Source: Methylococcales bacterium
GTDB lineage: Bacteria > Pseudomonadota > Gammaproteobacteria > Methylococcales > Methylomonadaceae
Direction: 5' to 3'
Length of the DNA: 64,000 nt
Assembly: GCA_028712795.1 (NCBI GenBank)
Contig: JAQTPT010000017.1
Location: 1-64,000 of the forward strand
This document shows positions 6,947 through 16,797 of this stretch, in pieces (positions within the stretch are counted from its first letter, which is position 1; each line of letters starts with the position of its first letter). The position numbers and the translations under genes are program-made. The notes under the pieces were generated by a model. It saw nothing but the letters and a program-made list of their open reading frames with translations, was not told where the DNA came from and searched no databases.

Positions 6947-8572
6947 ATGTCCCACCAATCCGATTTAATCAGTACCGATATTGATGCGTATTTGGCGCAA
7001 CACGAACGCAAGGAGTTGCTCCGCTTTTTAACCTGCGGCAATGTCGATGACGGCAAAAGCACGCTGATCGGCCGCCTGCTGCACGACTCCAAAATGATTT
7101 ATGAGGATCAGTTGGCTGCGGTGCAGGCGGACAGCGTCAAATCAGGCACCACCGGCGCGGGCAAGATCGACCTGGCCTTACTGGTTGATGGCCTGCAAGC
7201 CGAACGCGAACAAGGCATCACCATTGATGTGGCATACCGCTATTTTTCCACGTCCACCCGTAAATTTATTATTGCCGATACGCCGGGGCATGAGCAATAC
7301 ACCCGCAACATGGCGACAGGCGCATCCACCTGTGATTTGGCCATCATCCTGATTGATGCCCGTTACGGCGTCCAGACCCAGACTAAACGGCATAGTTTTA
7401 TCGCCTCGTTGCTCGGTATCAAGCACATTTTTGTTGCCGTCAATAAAATGGATCTGATTAACTACAGCGAAGCGACCTTCAACAAAATAAAACAGGATTA
7501 CTTAAGCTTCACGGACACCCTGGATTTACACGATATCTGCTTTATCCCGATGTCGGCATTGGACGGTGATAATGTCGTGAACCCTAGTGAGCACATGCCC
7601 TGGTTTACCGGCGAACCGTTAATGGAAGCGCTTAATAGCGTCGAAATCGCCAATGACCACAACTTTAATGATGCCCGTTTTCCGGTTCAGTATGTCAACC
7701 GGCCCAACCTGGATTTTCGTGGTTTTTGCGGCACCGTCGCCTCCGGCATTTTAAGAAAAGGCGACCTGATCACCGCCCTGCCTTCCGGCAAAAGCAGCAA
7801 AATCAAAGCCATTGTGACCTATGACGGCGAGCTTGACGAAGCCTATCCGCCCATGGCGGTGACCCTGACCCTGGACGATGAGATTGATATCAGCCGCGGC
7901 GATATGCTGATCGGCACGGAAAAGCAGCCGGCAACCGTCGCTGATAAGTTTGTGGCCACGATTGTCTGGATGACTGAAAAAGCCCTGACGCCCGGCCGCC
8001 AATACACCCTTAAACTGGCGACCCGTAGTGTTTCCGGCTCCATTGCCATGATCCATCACCGGATTGATGTCAACACCCTGGAACACCATGATGCCGTTGA
8101 ATTGCAGTTGAATGAAATTGGCTCCTGCACAGTGACGGTCAATGCGCCGGTCGTCTTCGATCCTTACAAAATCAACAAGGGCACGGGCGCGTTCATCATC
8201 ATAGACCGATTGACGAACGGCACGGTCGGCGCGGGCATGATTACCGGCGCTACCGATGCTGAAAACCGGCAGCCGGTCAGCGCAGAAGAGCGTGCCGCCC
8301 GCTATAGCCAGAAAGCCATCGCTATTGCCTTAACAGGCGCAACCAGCAAGGAAGCCGCCTATAAACTGGAAAGAAAACTGTTTGACAATGGTCATGCCAC
8401 GGCCGTCCTGGAAACTCAAAATTCCTCACTCATAATGGCCGTCAAAAACGCCGGATTGATTTGTTTGTGCATCAACTATTGCATCGATTTGGCTGATATC
8501 AGTTTTGATACAGACAAGCTGTCTATCGACGATATTTACAATGCGTTGAAAATGCAAAACATTGTTTATTGA
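6947..8572 (+). CDS. cysN: Sulfate adenylyltransferase large subunit with vestigial C-terminal APS-kinase-like domain
   Basis: The GTPase subunit of ATP sulfurylase, related to EF-Tu. G1 is GNVDDGKST (residues 31-39), G3 is [12 protein letters not shown] and G4 is NKMD, with beta-barrel domains after them. At 541 residues it is longer than a plain CysN (about 475) and shorter than a CysNC fusion (about 620). From about residue 440 the tail ([20 protein letters not shown], then [15 protein letters not shown]) resembles the start of an APS kinase, CysC. The Walker A glycines and GK[ST] are replaced by GATSKEAA and the rest of the kinase is missing. The tail is therefore probably not a working kinase. 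Coupling to cysD may be affected by the S23 cassette between them. Confidence 0.93.
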   Translation: MSHQSDLISTDIDAYLAQHERKELLRFLTCGNVDDGKSTLIGRLLHDSKMIYEDQLAAVQADSVKSGTTGAGKIDLALLVDGLQAEREQGITIDVAYRYFSTSTRKFIIADTPGHEQYTRNMATGASTCDLAIILIDARYGVQTQTKRHSFIASLLGIKHIFVAVNKMDLINYSEATFNKIKQDYLSFTDTLDLHDICFIPMSALDGDNVVNPSEHMPWFTGEPLMEALNSVEIANDHNFNDARFPVQYVNRPNLDFRGFCGTVASGILRKGDLITALPSGKSSKIKAIVTYDGELDEAYPPMAVTLTLDDEIDISRGDMLIGTEKQPATVADKFVATIVWMTEKALTPGRQYTLKLATRSVSGSIAMIHHRIDVNTLEHHDAVELQLNEIGSCTVTVNAPVVFDPYKINKGTGAFIIIDRLTNGTVGAGMITGATDAENRQPVSAEERAARYSQKAIAIALTGATSKEAAYKLERKLFDNGHATAVLETQNSSLIMAVKNAGLICLCINYCIDLADISFDTDKLSIDDIYNALKMQNIVY

Positions 8573-8816
8573 TTTACCAACGAAACTTAAAATGTGGTTG
8601 AGTTCATGAGTTTATTTTTTTCAGACTTATTTATTTAAGCGCTTAGTCGTTTTTTTTTGACAATTAAATCTGAACTTACCGGCAATATAACCCGACCCGT
8701 ATTCTCCGGTATCGGATTGGCTAACGGCTTTATTTTACCCGTATGCTGAGGGGAGGGCAGGGTAACCGTGTCATGGAGTTATATCGGGATAGCAGAAAGC
8801 CTCAGCCCCTTTAGCT

Positions 8817-9077
8817 TTAGCGTTGCTGCCGCCAACGATAGTAAATTTTACTATCATCACATTCCCAACTTAAACGCTGGGTTCCAGTTTTGCTCGTTAG
8901 CAATTTGCAGTTATGTTCAGACTTAAAGTGCTCCCAATTGCCGTCATCAACATTAACGCTGAAATATAAGCTGAACAGCTTGATGACCACTATGGCAAAC
9001 AGGAGCATGAGCGAAACATCCAGCGGTTTTTGACGAATGAATTGCGTGGTTTTTTTTGCCAATTGTTTTATAGCCAT
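8817..9077 (-). CDS. Small single-pass membrane protein, unknown function
   Basis: An 86-residue protein with a basic N-terminus (MAIKQLAKKTTQFIRQK), one membrane helix at about residues 19-40 (VSLMLLFAIVVIKLFSLYF) and a polar C-terminal domain with two cysteines (EHNCKL, WECDD). By the positive-inside rule the C-terminus should be periplasmic. I do not recognise a family. It lies downstream of def on the same strand, about 75 bases away, so it may be a separate or weakly coupled transcript. Confidence 0.55.
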   Translation of the reverse strand: MAIKQLAKKTTQFIRQKPLDVSLMLLFAIVVIKLFSLYFSVNVDDGNWEHFKSEHNCKLLTSKTGTQRLSWECDDSKIYYRWRQQR

Positions 9078-9153
9078 AAGGTATCCTCGTGCAGATGATG
9101 ATTGGGATTAACTGCCTCAACTTTCAGGCAAAAAACAGTCTAAATAAATATAT

Positions 9154-9672
9154 TCAGATTTTAAAATACTCGCTTTCAGCAAAAATATCCCTATTATCTT
9201 CAACCCTGTCCAGATAAACCGTCCCTTCCAGATGATCAAACTCATGCTGAAAGACGCGTGCAACAAATCCATCCAGTCTGGCTTCGACTAAATCATTTTG
9301 TTGATTGATATAGTTGATCAGTATTTCAGTATACCTGGGTACTAAGGCACGAATGCCCGGAACACTCAAACAGCCCTCCCAATCCTTTTCCCGGGTTTCC
9401 GATAACGGTTGAAAAGCGGGATTTATCATTACGGTGGGTTCCATCAGCGGTGCCGACGGATAGCGCGAGGTAGGGCGGGAGGCAATAATGATAATCCGCT
9501 TGGACACACTAATCTGGGGGGCGGCAATGCCCACCCCTTGGGTGGTTGCCAGGGTGTCTTGCAGGGTTTCGATTATCTGCCGTGTTTGAGCGCTCAGCGG
9601 TTCAGTGACCATTTGAGCATGAAGACGTAACACAGGCGCGCCTAATTGGGCAATCTCGCTGATATTAGCCAT
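9154..9672 (-). CDS. def: Peptide deformylase
   Basis: A 172-residue metalloenzyme that removes the formyl group from nascent proteins. All three motifs are present: GVGIAAPQI (residues about 43-51), EGCLSVPG (about 97-104) and HEFDH (about 141-145), giving the Cys and two His metal ligands and the catalytic Glu. The start codon overlaps the stop of the upstream fusion gene (TAATG at 9670-9674), so it is probably translated by coupling. This is not the usual def-fmt arrangement, so it may be a second deformylase of the genome. Confidence 0.95.
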   Translation of the reverse strand: MANISEIAQLGAPVLRLHAQMVTEPLSAQTRQIIETLQDTLATTQGVGIAAPQISVSKRIIIIASRPTSRYPSAPLMEPTVMINPAFQPLSETREKDWEGCLSVPGIRALVPRYTEILINYINQQNDLVEARLDGFVARVFQHEFDHLEGTVYLDRVEDNRDIFAESEYFKI

Positions 9673-12440
9673 TATGAAGCCTGCAATTCACTAAGAATCA
9701 CCGATTGGGCTTGTACGGGTTCGTCATTACTAACGTTTAACAACTGTAAATAACAGCCGTCAGGCTGTAATAGCCAGGCTTGGGTGTTATCTTTTAAATA
9801 CAAGTCAAGGTCATGCAATATCCGGTTGTAGAGACGTTTGCTTTCAATCGGGAAACAGGTTTCTACGCGCCGGAACATATTGCGATTCATTAGATCCGCG
9901 CTTGAGGCATAAACTTCCTGATTGCCATCGTTGGTAAACGCATAAATCCGGGCATGTTCCAAAAAGCGCCCGACAATGGCGCGTACTTCTATGTTTTCAG
10001 AAACGCCGGGAATTCCAGGTCTTAGACAGCAGATTCCCCGGACGATCAGTTTAATTTCAACCCCGGCCTGGGAGGCCCGGTAAAGCGCTTGTATGGATTG
10101 TTCTTCAACGATGGCATTGACTTGAATGATGATTTTTGCCGGTCTGCCATTTCTGGCGTGTGTTATTTCCCGTTCTATTTTTTCAAGTATGCCTTTATGC
10201 AAGGTAAACGGTGCCTGTAGTAATTTATTTAACTTGGTCACCTTTCCCAAGCTGGTTAGCTGCGCAAATACGCGTCTGACATCTTCACCCAATTCTTTAT
10301 CGCAGGAAAACAAGCCATAGTCGGTATAGAGCTGCGCGGTTTTAGGATGGTAGTTGCCCGTGCCCAAATGCACATAATTGCGCAATTCTTTACCTTCCCT
10401 GCGCAACACCAGACACATTTTGGCATGGGTTTTATAGCCCACGACGCCATAGACAACATGGACGGCGGCTTCCTGTAATTTGGAGGCTAAATCAATATTG
10501 GCTTTTTCATCAAACCGCGCCCTTAACTCTATGACAACAGTGACTTCCTTGCCTGCCCGCGCAGCTCTTATCAAAGCAGCTACGATGGGCGAATCAGCGC
10601 CGGTGCGGTAGAGCGTTTGCTTAATGGCCAATACTTCAGGCGCTGCCGCCGCTTGACGTAAAAATTCAACGACGGGCGAGAACGATTCAAAGGGATGATG
10701 CAGTAAAATATCATGGCGTTTAATCGCTGCAAAAATATCTTTATTCCGCGCCAGTTGGTTAGGGACGCTGGGTTTGAAAGGCGTAAACTTGAGGTCGGGC
10801 CGGTCAACGAGTCTATTGATTTCCTGAATCCTGTTCAGATTGACGGGACCATCCACTAAAAACAGACGATCACGGCCCAATTCAAATCGATCCAGCAAAA
10901 AGCTCACCGTATCGTCGGGACAATTACCATCGACCTCCAATCGCACTTCATCACCATAGTTACGCATGGCAAGTTCGCCTTGAACAGCCAGCAATAAATC
11001 GTCAATGGCATCATCATCCACGAAAAAATCACTGTTACGGGTGACCCTGAACTGATAACAGCCTTTAACCGTCATGCCGGAAAATAATTCACTGACAAAC
11101 GCATGAATAATTGATGACAGAAACACAAAATCAGACGGGCCGCTTTGGGTCTCGTCAGTGGGCAATTGGACGATACGCGGCAAGGCCCTGGGTGCTTGTA
11201 AAATGGCCCGGCCGCTATTTCTGCCAAAAGCGTCTTTGCCCGTCAGTGAAATAATGAAATTTAAGCTTTTGTTGAGTATTCGAGGGAACGGGTGTGCGGA
11301 ATCCAGGCCAACAGGGGTTAAAATAGGCAATAGCTCATTGTTAAAATAGTCCGCCAACCAGTTTTGCTGCGCTTCGCTCCAGTCATTACGGCGGATAAAG
11401 CGGATATTTTCGGCATCGAGTTTGGGGATCAAAATCTCATTAAGGACTTGATATTGCTCATCCACCAGCTTGTGGGCATGAATGGAAATCTGCTCCAATT
11501 GCTCTTTTGGCGTCAAGCCATCCGGGCCAATGGCTTTGGGGTCAATAGCAACCATTTCCAGAACGCTGGCAACCCGGACCTCAAAAAATTCATCCAGGTT
11601 TGAACAGGATATACAAAGGTAATTGAGACGCTCAAGCAAGGGCACGGCTTCATTTTTTGCTTGCGCCAACACCCGTTTGTTGAATTCAAGCAAACTCAGA
11701 TCGCGATTGATGTAAAGCTCTGGATTTTTAAGGTCTATTGTTTGAAATGCTTCGTTTATATCCATTATTTTATTTAGACTATCGGGTATAACGCCAGTGA
11801 TAAGAACATGCCTGTCACTGATTTGTGTGATATGCAAATTCAAACCAGCTTGTTTTAACTGCGCCTTAATTTCATTCATGCTAAAAGCCGCAAGCAAAGA
11901 ATGATAAAAATCCCTTTGCAGAATTTCTGGTTCATTGGCGGCATGGACATCAACCAGCTTTTTCGCATCCTTAGTGGTTAGGGGACGCAGTAAGTCCATA
12001 ACAATGACACGCGTGCCCGGCCTGGAATACTTTTTAATGGTTTGCCAAAGCGCTTGCGGATCAGGCAAATGATGCAAGAGACTATTACTGAATATTATCT
12101 CATAACTGGACTGCGGTAATAGCGCTTCAGGCAACAAACCTTGTATAAAGCTTATGCGCCCTGTCAGATTAGCTGTTAATGCAGATTTTGCATGGCTTAG
12201 CATGGGCTTTGAACCATCAATCGCATGGACTTTACACAGAGGGAAGGCTTTGGCAAAGCGGCAGGTGATGTCGCCGGGGCCACACCCTAAATCCAGTGCT
12301 GTGCCGCTAAATTCAGGGTTATCGACGAAACCTATTAATCGTTGTATAAAGTCATTATGCGGTATTTCAAAGTCTGCCTCGGCATAGGCTTTTACCTGGC
12401 TTTGATCTTCCATCAATTCAGGTTCCAATAATCGTTTCAT
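9672..12440 (-). CDS. ppk1: Fusion of a SAM-dependent methyltransferase and polyphosphate kinase 1
   Basis: A single 922-codon frame with two complete domains. Residues 1 to about 220 form a class I methyltransferase (AdoMet motif ALDLGCGPGD near 48-57; IFSNSLLHHLPDP; VIVMDLLRP). From about residue 226 (MDINEAFQTIDLKNPELYIN) to the end is a full-length PPK1. It has YINRDLSLLEFNKRVL, the phosphohistidine region VVGYKTHAKMCL near residue 672, HLGTGNYHPKTA, FLEHARIYAF and SSADLMNRNMFRRVE. PPK1 reversibly makes polyphosphate from ATP. No stop codon separates the parts, and the internal ATG at 11765 has no ribosome-binding site, which argues for a real fusion. It overlaps the upstream deaminase gene (ATGA) and downstream def. 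The methyltransferase substrate is unknown. Confidence 0.9.
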   Translation of the reverse strand: MKRLLEPELMEDQSQVKAYAEADFEIPHNDFIQRLIGFVDNPEFSGTALDLGCGPGDITCRFAKAFPLCKVHAIDGSKPMLSHAKSALTANLTGRISFIQGLLPEALLPQSSYEIIFSNSLLHHLPDPQALWQTIKKYSRPGTRVIVMDLLRPLTTKDAKKLVDVHAANEPEILQRDFYHSLLAAFSMNEIKAQLKQAGLNLHITQISDRHVLITGVIPDSLNKIMDINEAFQTIDLKNPELYINRDLSLLEFNKRVLAQAKNEAVPLLERLNYLCISCSNLDEFFEVRVASVLEMVAIDPKAIGPDGLTPKEQLEQISIHAHKLVDEQYQVLNEILIPKLDAENIRFIRRNDWSEAQQNWLADYFNNELLPILTPVGLDSAHPFPRILNKSLNFIISLTGKDAFGRNSGRAILQAPRALPRIVQLPTDETQSGPSDFVFLSSIIHAFVSELFSGMTVKGCYQFRVTRNSDFFVDDDAIDDLLLAVQGELAMRNYGDEVRLEVDGNCPDDTVSFLLDRFELGRDRLFLVDGPVNLNRIQEINRLVDRPDLKFTPFKPSVPNQLARNKDIFAAIKRHDILLHHPFESFSPVVEFLRQAAAAPEVLAIKQTLYRTGADSPIVAALIRAARAGKEVTVVIELRARFDEKANIDLASKLQEAAVHVVYGVVGYKTHAKMCLVLRREGKELRNYVHLGTGNYHPKTAQLYTDYGLFSCDKELGEDVRRVFAQLTSLGKVTKLNKLLQAPFTLHKGILEKIEREITHARNGRPAKIIIQVNAIVEEQSIQALYRASQAGVEIKLIVRGICCLRPGIPGVSENIEVRAIVGRFLEHARIYAFTNDGNQEVYASSADLMNRNMFRRVETCFPIESKRLYNRILHDLDLYLKDNTQAWLLQPDGCYLQLLNVSNDEPVQAQSVILSELQAS

Positions 12441-13342
12441 GTGCTAAATCCTCTTTTTCCCTGTAGTCCGCCCGTATGAACTGCAATAATACGCCGACCC
12501 GATTTAAAAGTGTGTTTTGTTATTAAATCGTAGAGCGCATACATCATTTTTCCGGTATAAACGGGTTCAAGAGGGATTCCGGTTTTGTATTCAAAATCTT
12601 CAATAAATGCCATGAGTAAAGCATTGGTTTTGGCAAAACCACCGAAGTGATAATCCAGGTTAATCTGCCAGTTAGTTCGAGGTATCGGTAATAAAGATTC
12701 CACTTCAGCCCGTAAAAATCCTGCATTATTTAATGCCGAAAAACCCATGACTGAGACTGAGTCAGGAACTGCTTCAAGAATTCCGGCCAAAGTTGTTCCC
12801 GTTCCACACGGCGTGCAAATTATGTCATAAAGGATGTCAATTTCGTTGACAAGTTCCGCGATGCCTTTTAATGCTAACGGCTGCGCGCCGCCTTCGGGCA
12901 GCCAGTATTGTTGTGGCTTTAATCCTGGCAAATCATGACATCCTTGGTATTGCCGCAGGAGTCTGTAGTCTGAGCGGGAGACAAACTTTAGTTCCATGCC
13001 CCAGTTTTGCATATCGATTAACGTTGGGGTCAGTATTTCCGGGCGTTCGCCTCTTATAAGCCCCAGCGTTTTCAGACCCAAAATCATGCCCGCATAAGCC
13101 AGTGCATGTAAGTGATTGGAATAAGCCCCGCCCATACTGATAAGGGTATCAGCGCGTAAAGACAGGGCATGATCGAGGATGAACTTAAGTTTACGCCACT
13201 TGTTACCGGAAATGATGGGATGCAGCAAATCATCGCGTTTCATCCAGAGTTCAATTGGGTATTGAGCCAGCAGCGGATCCTTAATTTTTGTTAGAATCGA
13301 CGGCTTGAAGGTGTTTTCCAGTTTAATGAGTTCAGGGTGCAT
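12437..13342 (-). CDS. PLP-dependent ACC deaminase / D-cysteine desulfhydrase family protein
   Basis: A 301-residue fold-type II PLP enzyme. The PLP lysine lies in LHPIISGNKWRKLKF; SMGGAYSNHLHALA is the substrate/phosphate loop, and CGTGTTLAG is the glycine-rich PLP phosphate-binding loop. Members act as ACC deaminases or D-cysteine desulfhydrases; I cannot tell which from sequence alone. Its 3' end overlaps the fusion gene by four bases (ATGA), so the two and def form one unit. The start at 13342 is only two bases from the divergent yedK start at 13345, so any leader for one gene lies inside the other. Confidence 0.85.
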   Translation of the reverse strand: MHPELIKLENTFKPSILTKIKDPLLAQYPIELWMKRDDLLHPIISGNKWRKLKFILDHALSLRADTLISMGGAYSNHLHALAYAGMILGLKTLGLIRGERPEILTPTLIDMQNWGMELKFVSRSDYRLLRQYQGCHDLPGLKPQQYWLPEGGAQPLALKGIAELVNEIDILYDIICTPCGTGTTLAGILEAVPDSVSVMGFSALNNAGFLRAEVESLLPIPRTNWQINLDYHFGGFAKTNALLMAFIEDFEYKTGIPLEPVYTGKMMYALYDLITKHTFKSGRRIIAVHTGGLQGKRGFST

Positions 13343-13344
13343 TT

Positions 13345-13443
13345 ATGTGTGGACGTTTTAACTTAATCGCAACAAAGCAGCGAATTATGGATCATTTTGG
13401 TTTACAGCGTTTGCCTAATTATCAGCCTGATTACAATATTCCG
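13345..13443 (+). pseudogene. yedK: SRAP/YedK (HMCES-like) gene remnant, cut by an IS
   Basis: The frame begins MCGRFNLIATKQRIMDHFGL and continues with QRLPNYQPDYNIP, the N-terminus of SRAP proteins. In that family Cys2 crosslinks to abasic sites in single-stranded DNA. After about residue 33 the sequence becomes an ISAs1 transposase on the opposite strand, and I find no SRAP continuation beyond the IS relic. Only the N-terminal fragment is left. The open frame that runs on to 13641 is chimeric and should not be annotated as a gene. Confidence 0.85.
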
Positions 13444-14015
13444 ACACTTTTTGTTTGTCCAAGCCGCTGTCTTTTAATAGCTCACGAACGACCGGAATCT
13501 CGCTGGATTTGCTGCAGCATTGCCGGGCTTGGGCTACGATGTTACGGGATACGCGCTCAACCGCCAAAATCAGATTTTGCTTGTCACCGGCATCCAGTTT
13601 GCCGCGTAAGGCCTTACTATCGATTGCTACCCATTTTGTAGTTTCGTGGGACTGTTTTCGCACACCGAAACAGCGCTCAATGAGTTCATTCAGCACTGGC
13701 CAATTCAGACCATCCAACAAACGCGGCAGATGCTCACGGGAAATAGGTTTTACTTTGGGAGTTTGGATCAAATCGTGCTGCCAATCCGCGCGATTGCGCA
13801 TAAAACGATGAATGCTGGAAAGCGTTTGGCGACCCACCATTGTGACCAACACAAAGGCAGCAATCACGAACGCCAATGGGTGACCGCTTACCCCGATTGT
13901 CGCGATGCTCCGGCAGCTCATTTTTCAATAGGCCGACAAAGCAAGAGAATTGCTCGCTGCTGTAAGGCCATGACGGTTTCTCTCGGGTGGGTTTTTTTGG
14001 GGCAGTATGCGCCAT
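13441..14015 (-). mobile_element. ISAs1-family transposase relic
   Basis: A truncated, frameshifted transposase. The N-terminal part, MAHTAPKKPTREKPSWPYSS, is read from 14015. It changes frame around 13880-13920 to SGHPLAFVIAAFVLVTMVGR, then HRFMRNRADWQHD. The DDE-type core follows: KWVAIDSKALRGKLDAGDKQ. The reading then stops at ELLKDSGLDKQKV, where it meets the yedK fragment. The C-terminal half of the transposase is missing. No terminal inverted repeat was recognised. It is presumably immobile. Confidence 0.8.
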
Positions 14016-14122
14016 ATAATTGAGAAAATGTGGTTTTGCTGAAGAATCTTTCTAATCAGGTTGGTTGATGCTGACCTCAAACATCAACACGATTCGGGAG
14101 GGGGCTTGGTTATTATTAGCGT

Positions 14123-14848
14123 CTAACGCTCACCGCTTCGTGTAGGTTTAGCGAGTCCTTTAATGATGAAATCATATAATTCTAGGGCTTGCTGCCCGGA
14201 AAGCTTATGCTCGGTAAAAGCCGGCATCGGTCCTGCAGAGCCATCTGGAAGTTTTGGGTTCCTTACGAACTCTATAAACTTCTCGTAACTTACTAACTGA
14301 GGCGCTGAACGCAATGGCAAGTTTGGATAAAGAATATTGCCGCCGTTGGAGTGACAACCCGAACAATGACCCACAAAAATATTGCGTCCTGGAAATAAAC
14401 CATCTGTTGCGGCTGGAGTCCTGCCTTCGTAAACCAGTTGCCCTCCGAAATAACCAATGCCCATGACGTTAAAAAGACAAAAAGTATATAAAAGCATCAT
14501 AACGGAAGAGCGTACACCGGGAATTCGTCCAACAATTAAGGTGATTGAGAGAAGAACAAACAGGAGGGTGGCTAGAGCAATTTTCATTTGAATTGGAAAT
14601 ATCCATGCCCCGGAGTAATAATATTGCCAATCCATAATCCCGGCTAACACGGTGGGAAAGAGCAACACAAAAGCGATAGCTACAGCATAATAGGCAGATT
14701 GCAAAAAATTTTGACGTCGCCACCACAACACCCCAAGGCCAAGACAAAAGGCGACTATCACTGCGCCAATTGGGCCGTGGGTAAATGGCGGATGCAGAGG
14801 ATGAATATACCCAATTTTTCCAAGCAAATCATAGAGCTTTTCAATCAT
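14123..14848 (-). CDS. DUF2231-like membrane protein with C-terminal cytochrome c domain
   Basis: A 241-residue protein. The first about 135 residues hold four hydrophobic helices with the DUF2231 pattern (HPLHPPFTHGPIGAV at the start, LAGIMDW, and GYFGGQLVY at the end). A class I cytochrome c domain follows with a single haem site, GHCSGCH near residue 161, and a likely distal Met in GPMPAFTEHKLS. It would sit in the inner membrane with the haem in the periplasm, carrying electrons. There is no partner gene next to it; a second DUF2231 protein lies 3 kb away on the other strand. Its physiological partner is unknown. Confidence 0.82.
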   Translation of the reverse strand: MIEKLYDLLGKIGYIHPLHPPFTHGPIGAVIVAFCLGLGVLWWRRQNFLQSAYYAVAIAFVLLFPTVLAGIMDWQYYYSGAWIFPIQMKIALATLLFVLLSITLIVGRIPGVRSSVMMLLYTFCLFNVMGIGYFGGQLVYEGRTPAATDGLFPGRNIFVGHCSGCHSNGGNILYPNLPLRSAPQLVSYEKFIEFVRNPKLPDGSAGPMPAFTEHKLSGQQALELYDFIIKGLAKPTRSGER

Positions 14849-15576
14849 AATTATTCTCCTGGTGATCTATAATTCATGATATTTATCCCGCTGATTGTGA
14901 CAGCCGGTCAGATATTCGCCAAAACGGCTTGTCGGCAGTAATTATTTAGCCAGTTTGTTTATACTGACATAATGTGAATCATAATCCAATGATCATTCCA
15001 GATGAGGGTTTTCACTCCTTTCTTTTTTTGTTTTGTGCATTAGATTATCCAAACAGTCTAACAGGCAACGTAAATTGGCCAACCCGAGCACTTCTGTTTT
15101 GCGATTACAGCCTAAGGCTTTTTATGCCAAGACTGATTATTAATTGAAATGATCAACGGTTACTTGATCTTTAAATACCTGTATTTTACATAAGTTAATC
15201 TTTTTTCCTGCTAATTAAAACAAACCTAAAATGCTCGGCAGTCATTGCGGTCATATTTAGCCTTCTGAATGAATTAAAACAATAAATAATTATTGGATAA
15301 CCACTCATTTTTTTGTTGCTTTTACACAAAATAATCTGTCAAGCCCTCAAAATTCATCCGTTTATTAACAATAGGTAATATTGATAGCAAGCTACTCCAA
15401 GACTACCGAAATGACCCAAAATAAATTGTTGTAGACTAACAACTAGTTATCGAGGCTACGGACAAAGCCCTTAAACCATTAATGGCCCTTTATTTAAGTT
15501 AACAAAAAATCACTTGTTTTGCTTGTTTAACGAGAGGATTATCCGCATTCATTATATAAATATCAGGTCATTCAAA
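14849..15576. other. AT-rich intergenic region without recognisable genes
   Basis: About 730 bases upstream of the membrane cytochrome gene. No open frame with a recognisable product, tRNA, riboswitch or repeat was seen. It should contain the promoter of the cytochrome gene. Confidence 0.4.
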
Positions 15577-15705
15577 ATGAAAATTTTAAAGGTGATTATT
15601 TTATTAACTTCACTATTCGCGATAGTTGGCGCTGCTTTTTTTCAGCTTTTTGTTTTGCTGACAAACATGCTGTTTGCCCAACATGCCTATGATCGCCATA
15701 ACTAA
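15577..15705 (+). CDS. Possible 42-residue membrane peptide
   Basis: ATG at 15577 opens MKILKVIILLTSLFAIVGAA and continues FFQLFVLLTNMLFAQHAYDRHN: a basic start and one long hydrophobic helix. There is no clear ribosome-binding site and no recognised family. A chance frame in AT-rich DNA is a real alternative. Confidence 0.3.
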   Translation: MKILKVIILLTSLFAIVGAAFFQLFVLLTNMLFAQHAYDRHN

Positions 15706-16290
15706 AGATTGGGTCAATCAATAAAGCCGCTCCTCTGTCCACTAAATATTTACCGAATTTAAGGTAAAGTCATGTCTACGTGTCACCCGCGTTTACATGA
15801 GCGATCGAAAACGAAAACACCTCATCCCATTCATCGAACATGAGTTGCAGGTAGTCTCTATTTTGCGAAAGGTTTTTCCGGGCATGCCGCTCGAAAAATC
15901 AGGAAAAATCACGCACCCGCTAATGCCTTTGGCAACCAGGATTCCTCCTGCTTCGCTCGTTTCAAGCCAGCGAGGGTTTGAAAAACAGCTACGCAATGAC
16001 TTGACTCCGTTTCACGATAGTTTCCGGCAACAGACTTTGATGGGTCTGCCATTATCTTCCAATGAACTTATACACTTCTAATCTTTATTTCTGTTTAGTT
16101 TCAGTTTAGGTGACCGGGCACACTCCACGATTTTCAGCGTGGGTGTCTAAGGCGACTGGGAAGCTCAGACAAGAGTCTCGTCCGAAAAGATGCGCAGTAC
16201 GCCCCAATCCAGCTAACTTTTTTAAACTGTAAGCTTTATTATATGCGTTTATGTTTTTTAGCTTTGATCGGAATGTCGTTTGGATGTTAA
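15706..16290. other. Intergenic region, no gene recognised
   Basis: An open frame (15797-16081, plus) and its mirror on the other strand have no family signature or good start. Around 16112-16145 there is an imperfect hairpin (CACTCCACG / CGTGGGTG). I suspect decayed mobile DNA but cannot prove it. The promoter of the L,D-transpeptidase gene should lie near its end. Confidence 0.35.
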
Positions 16291-16797
16291 ATGAAAAATA
16301 AAGAGGCAGTCGAGGTTCAGGATTATCTGGACATTTGCATCGCCAGTCAGCAATTAACGGTTTTTGCCGATGGATACGAAGTGCGGCGTTACCCTATTTC
16401 CACAGCGAAAAATGGTGCGGGCGAACTGATGGGCAGTGAATGCACACCTACCGGCTGGCATAGAATACGGGCAAAAATTGGCGCGGGCCAGCCGCTAAAT
16501 GCTGTGTTTATAGGCAGACGCGCCACGGGGGAAATTTATAGTGCTGAACTGGGCAAGCAATATCCACAGCGTGACTGGATATTAACCCGAATTTTATGGT
16601 TAGGCGGCTTGGAGCCGGGCAAAAACCGTTATGGCAAAGTCGATAGCACTTGGCGTTACATTTACATCCACGGTTGTCCTGATGAATTAATGACCGGCAT
16701 CCCTGATTCGCATGGTTGTATCCGCATGAAAAATATTGATATGCTGGATTTGTTTAATCAGATGGATGCTGGCGCTAAGGTTTTTATTCATGAATAA
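16291..16797 (+). CDS. L,D-transpeptidase (YkuD domain)
   Basis: A 168-residue protein that is essentially a bare YkuD domain. The active site is IYIHGCPDELMTGIP followed by DSHGCIRMKNIDM, with the nucleophilic cysteine near residue 145 and the HxxxxxxxxxxxSHGCxR pattern. These enzymes form 3-3 crosslinks in peptidoglycan or attach lipoproteins to it. No signal peptide or membrane helix is visible, which is unusual for a periplasmic function but seen in other short members. truA starts eight bases before its stop codon, so the two genes are coupled. Confidence 0.88.
   Translation: MKNKEAVEVQDYLDICIASQQLTVFADGYEVRRYPISTAKNGAGELMGSECTPTGWHRIRAKIGAGQPLNAVFIGRRATGEIYSAELGKQYPQRDWILTRILWLGGLEPGKNRYGKVDSTWRYIYIHGCPDELMTGIPDSHGCIRMKNIDMLDLFNQMDAGAKVFIHE

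Noticed and set aside
13345..13641. 98-codon frame starting as YedK
   Set aside because: Only the first about 33 residues are SRAP; the rest is antisense transposase, so it is a pseudogene fragment.
15797..16081. 94-codon plus-strand frame upstream of the L,D-transpeptidase gene
   Set aside because: No recognisable motif, and the opposite strand is equally open; probably chance or decayed DNA.
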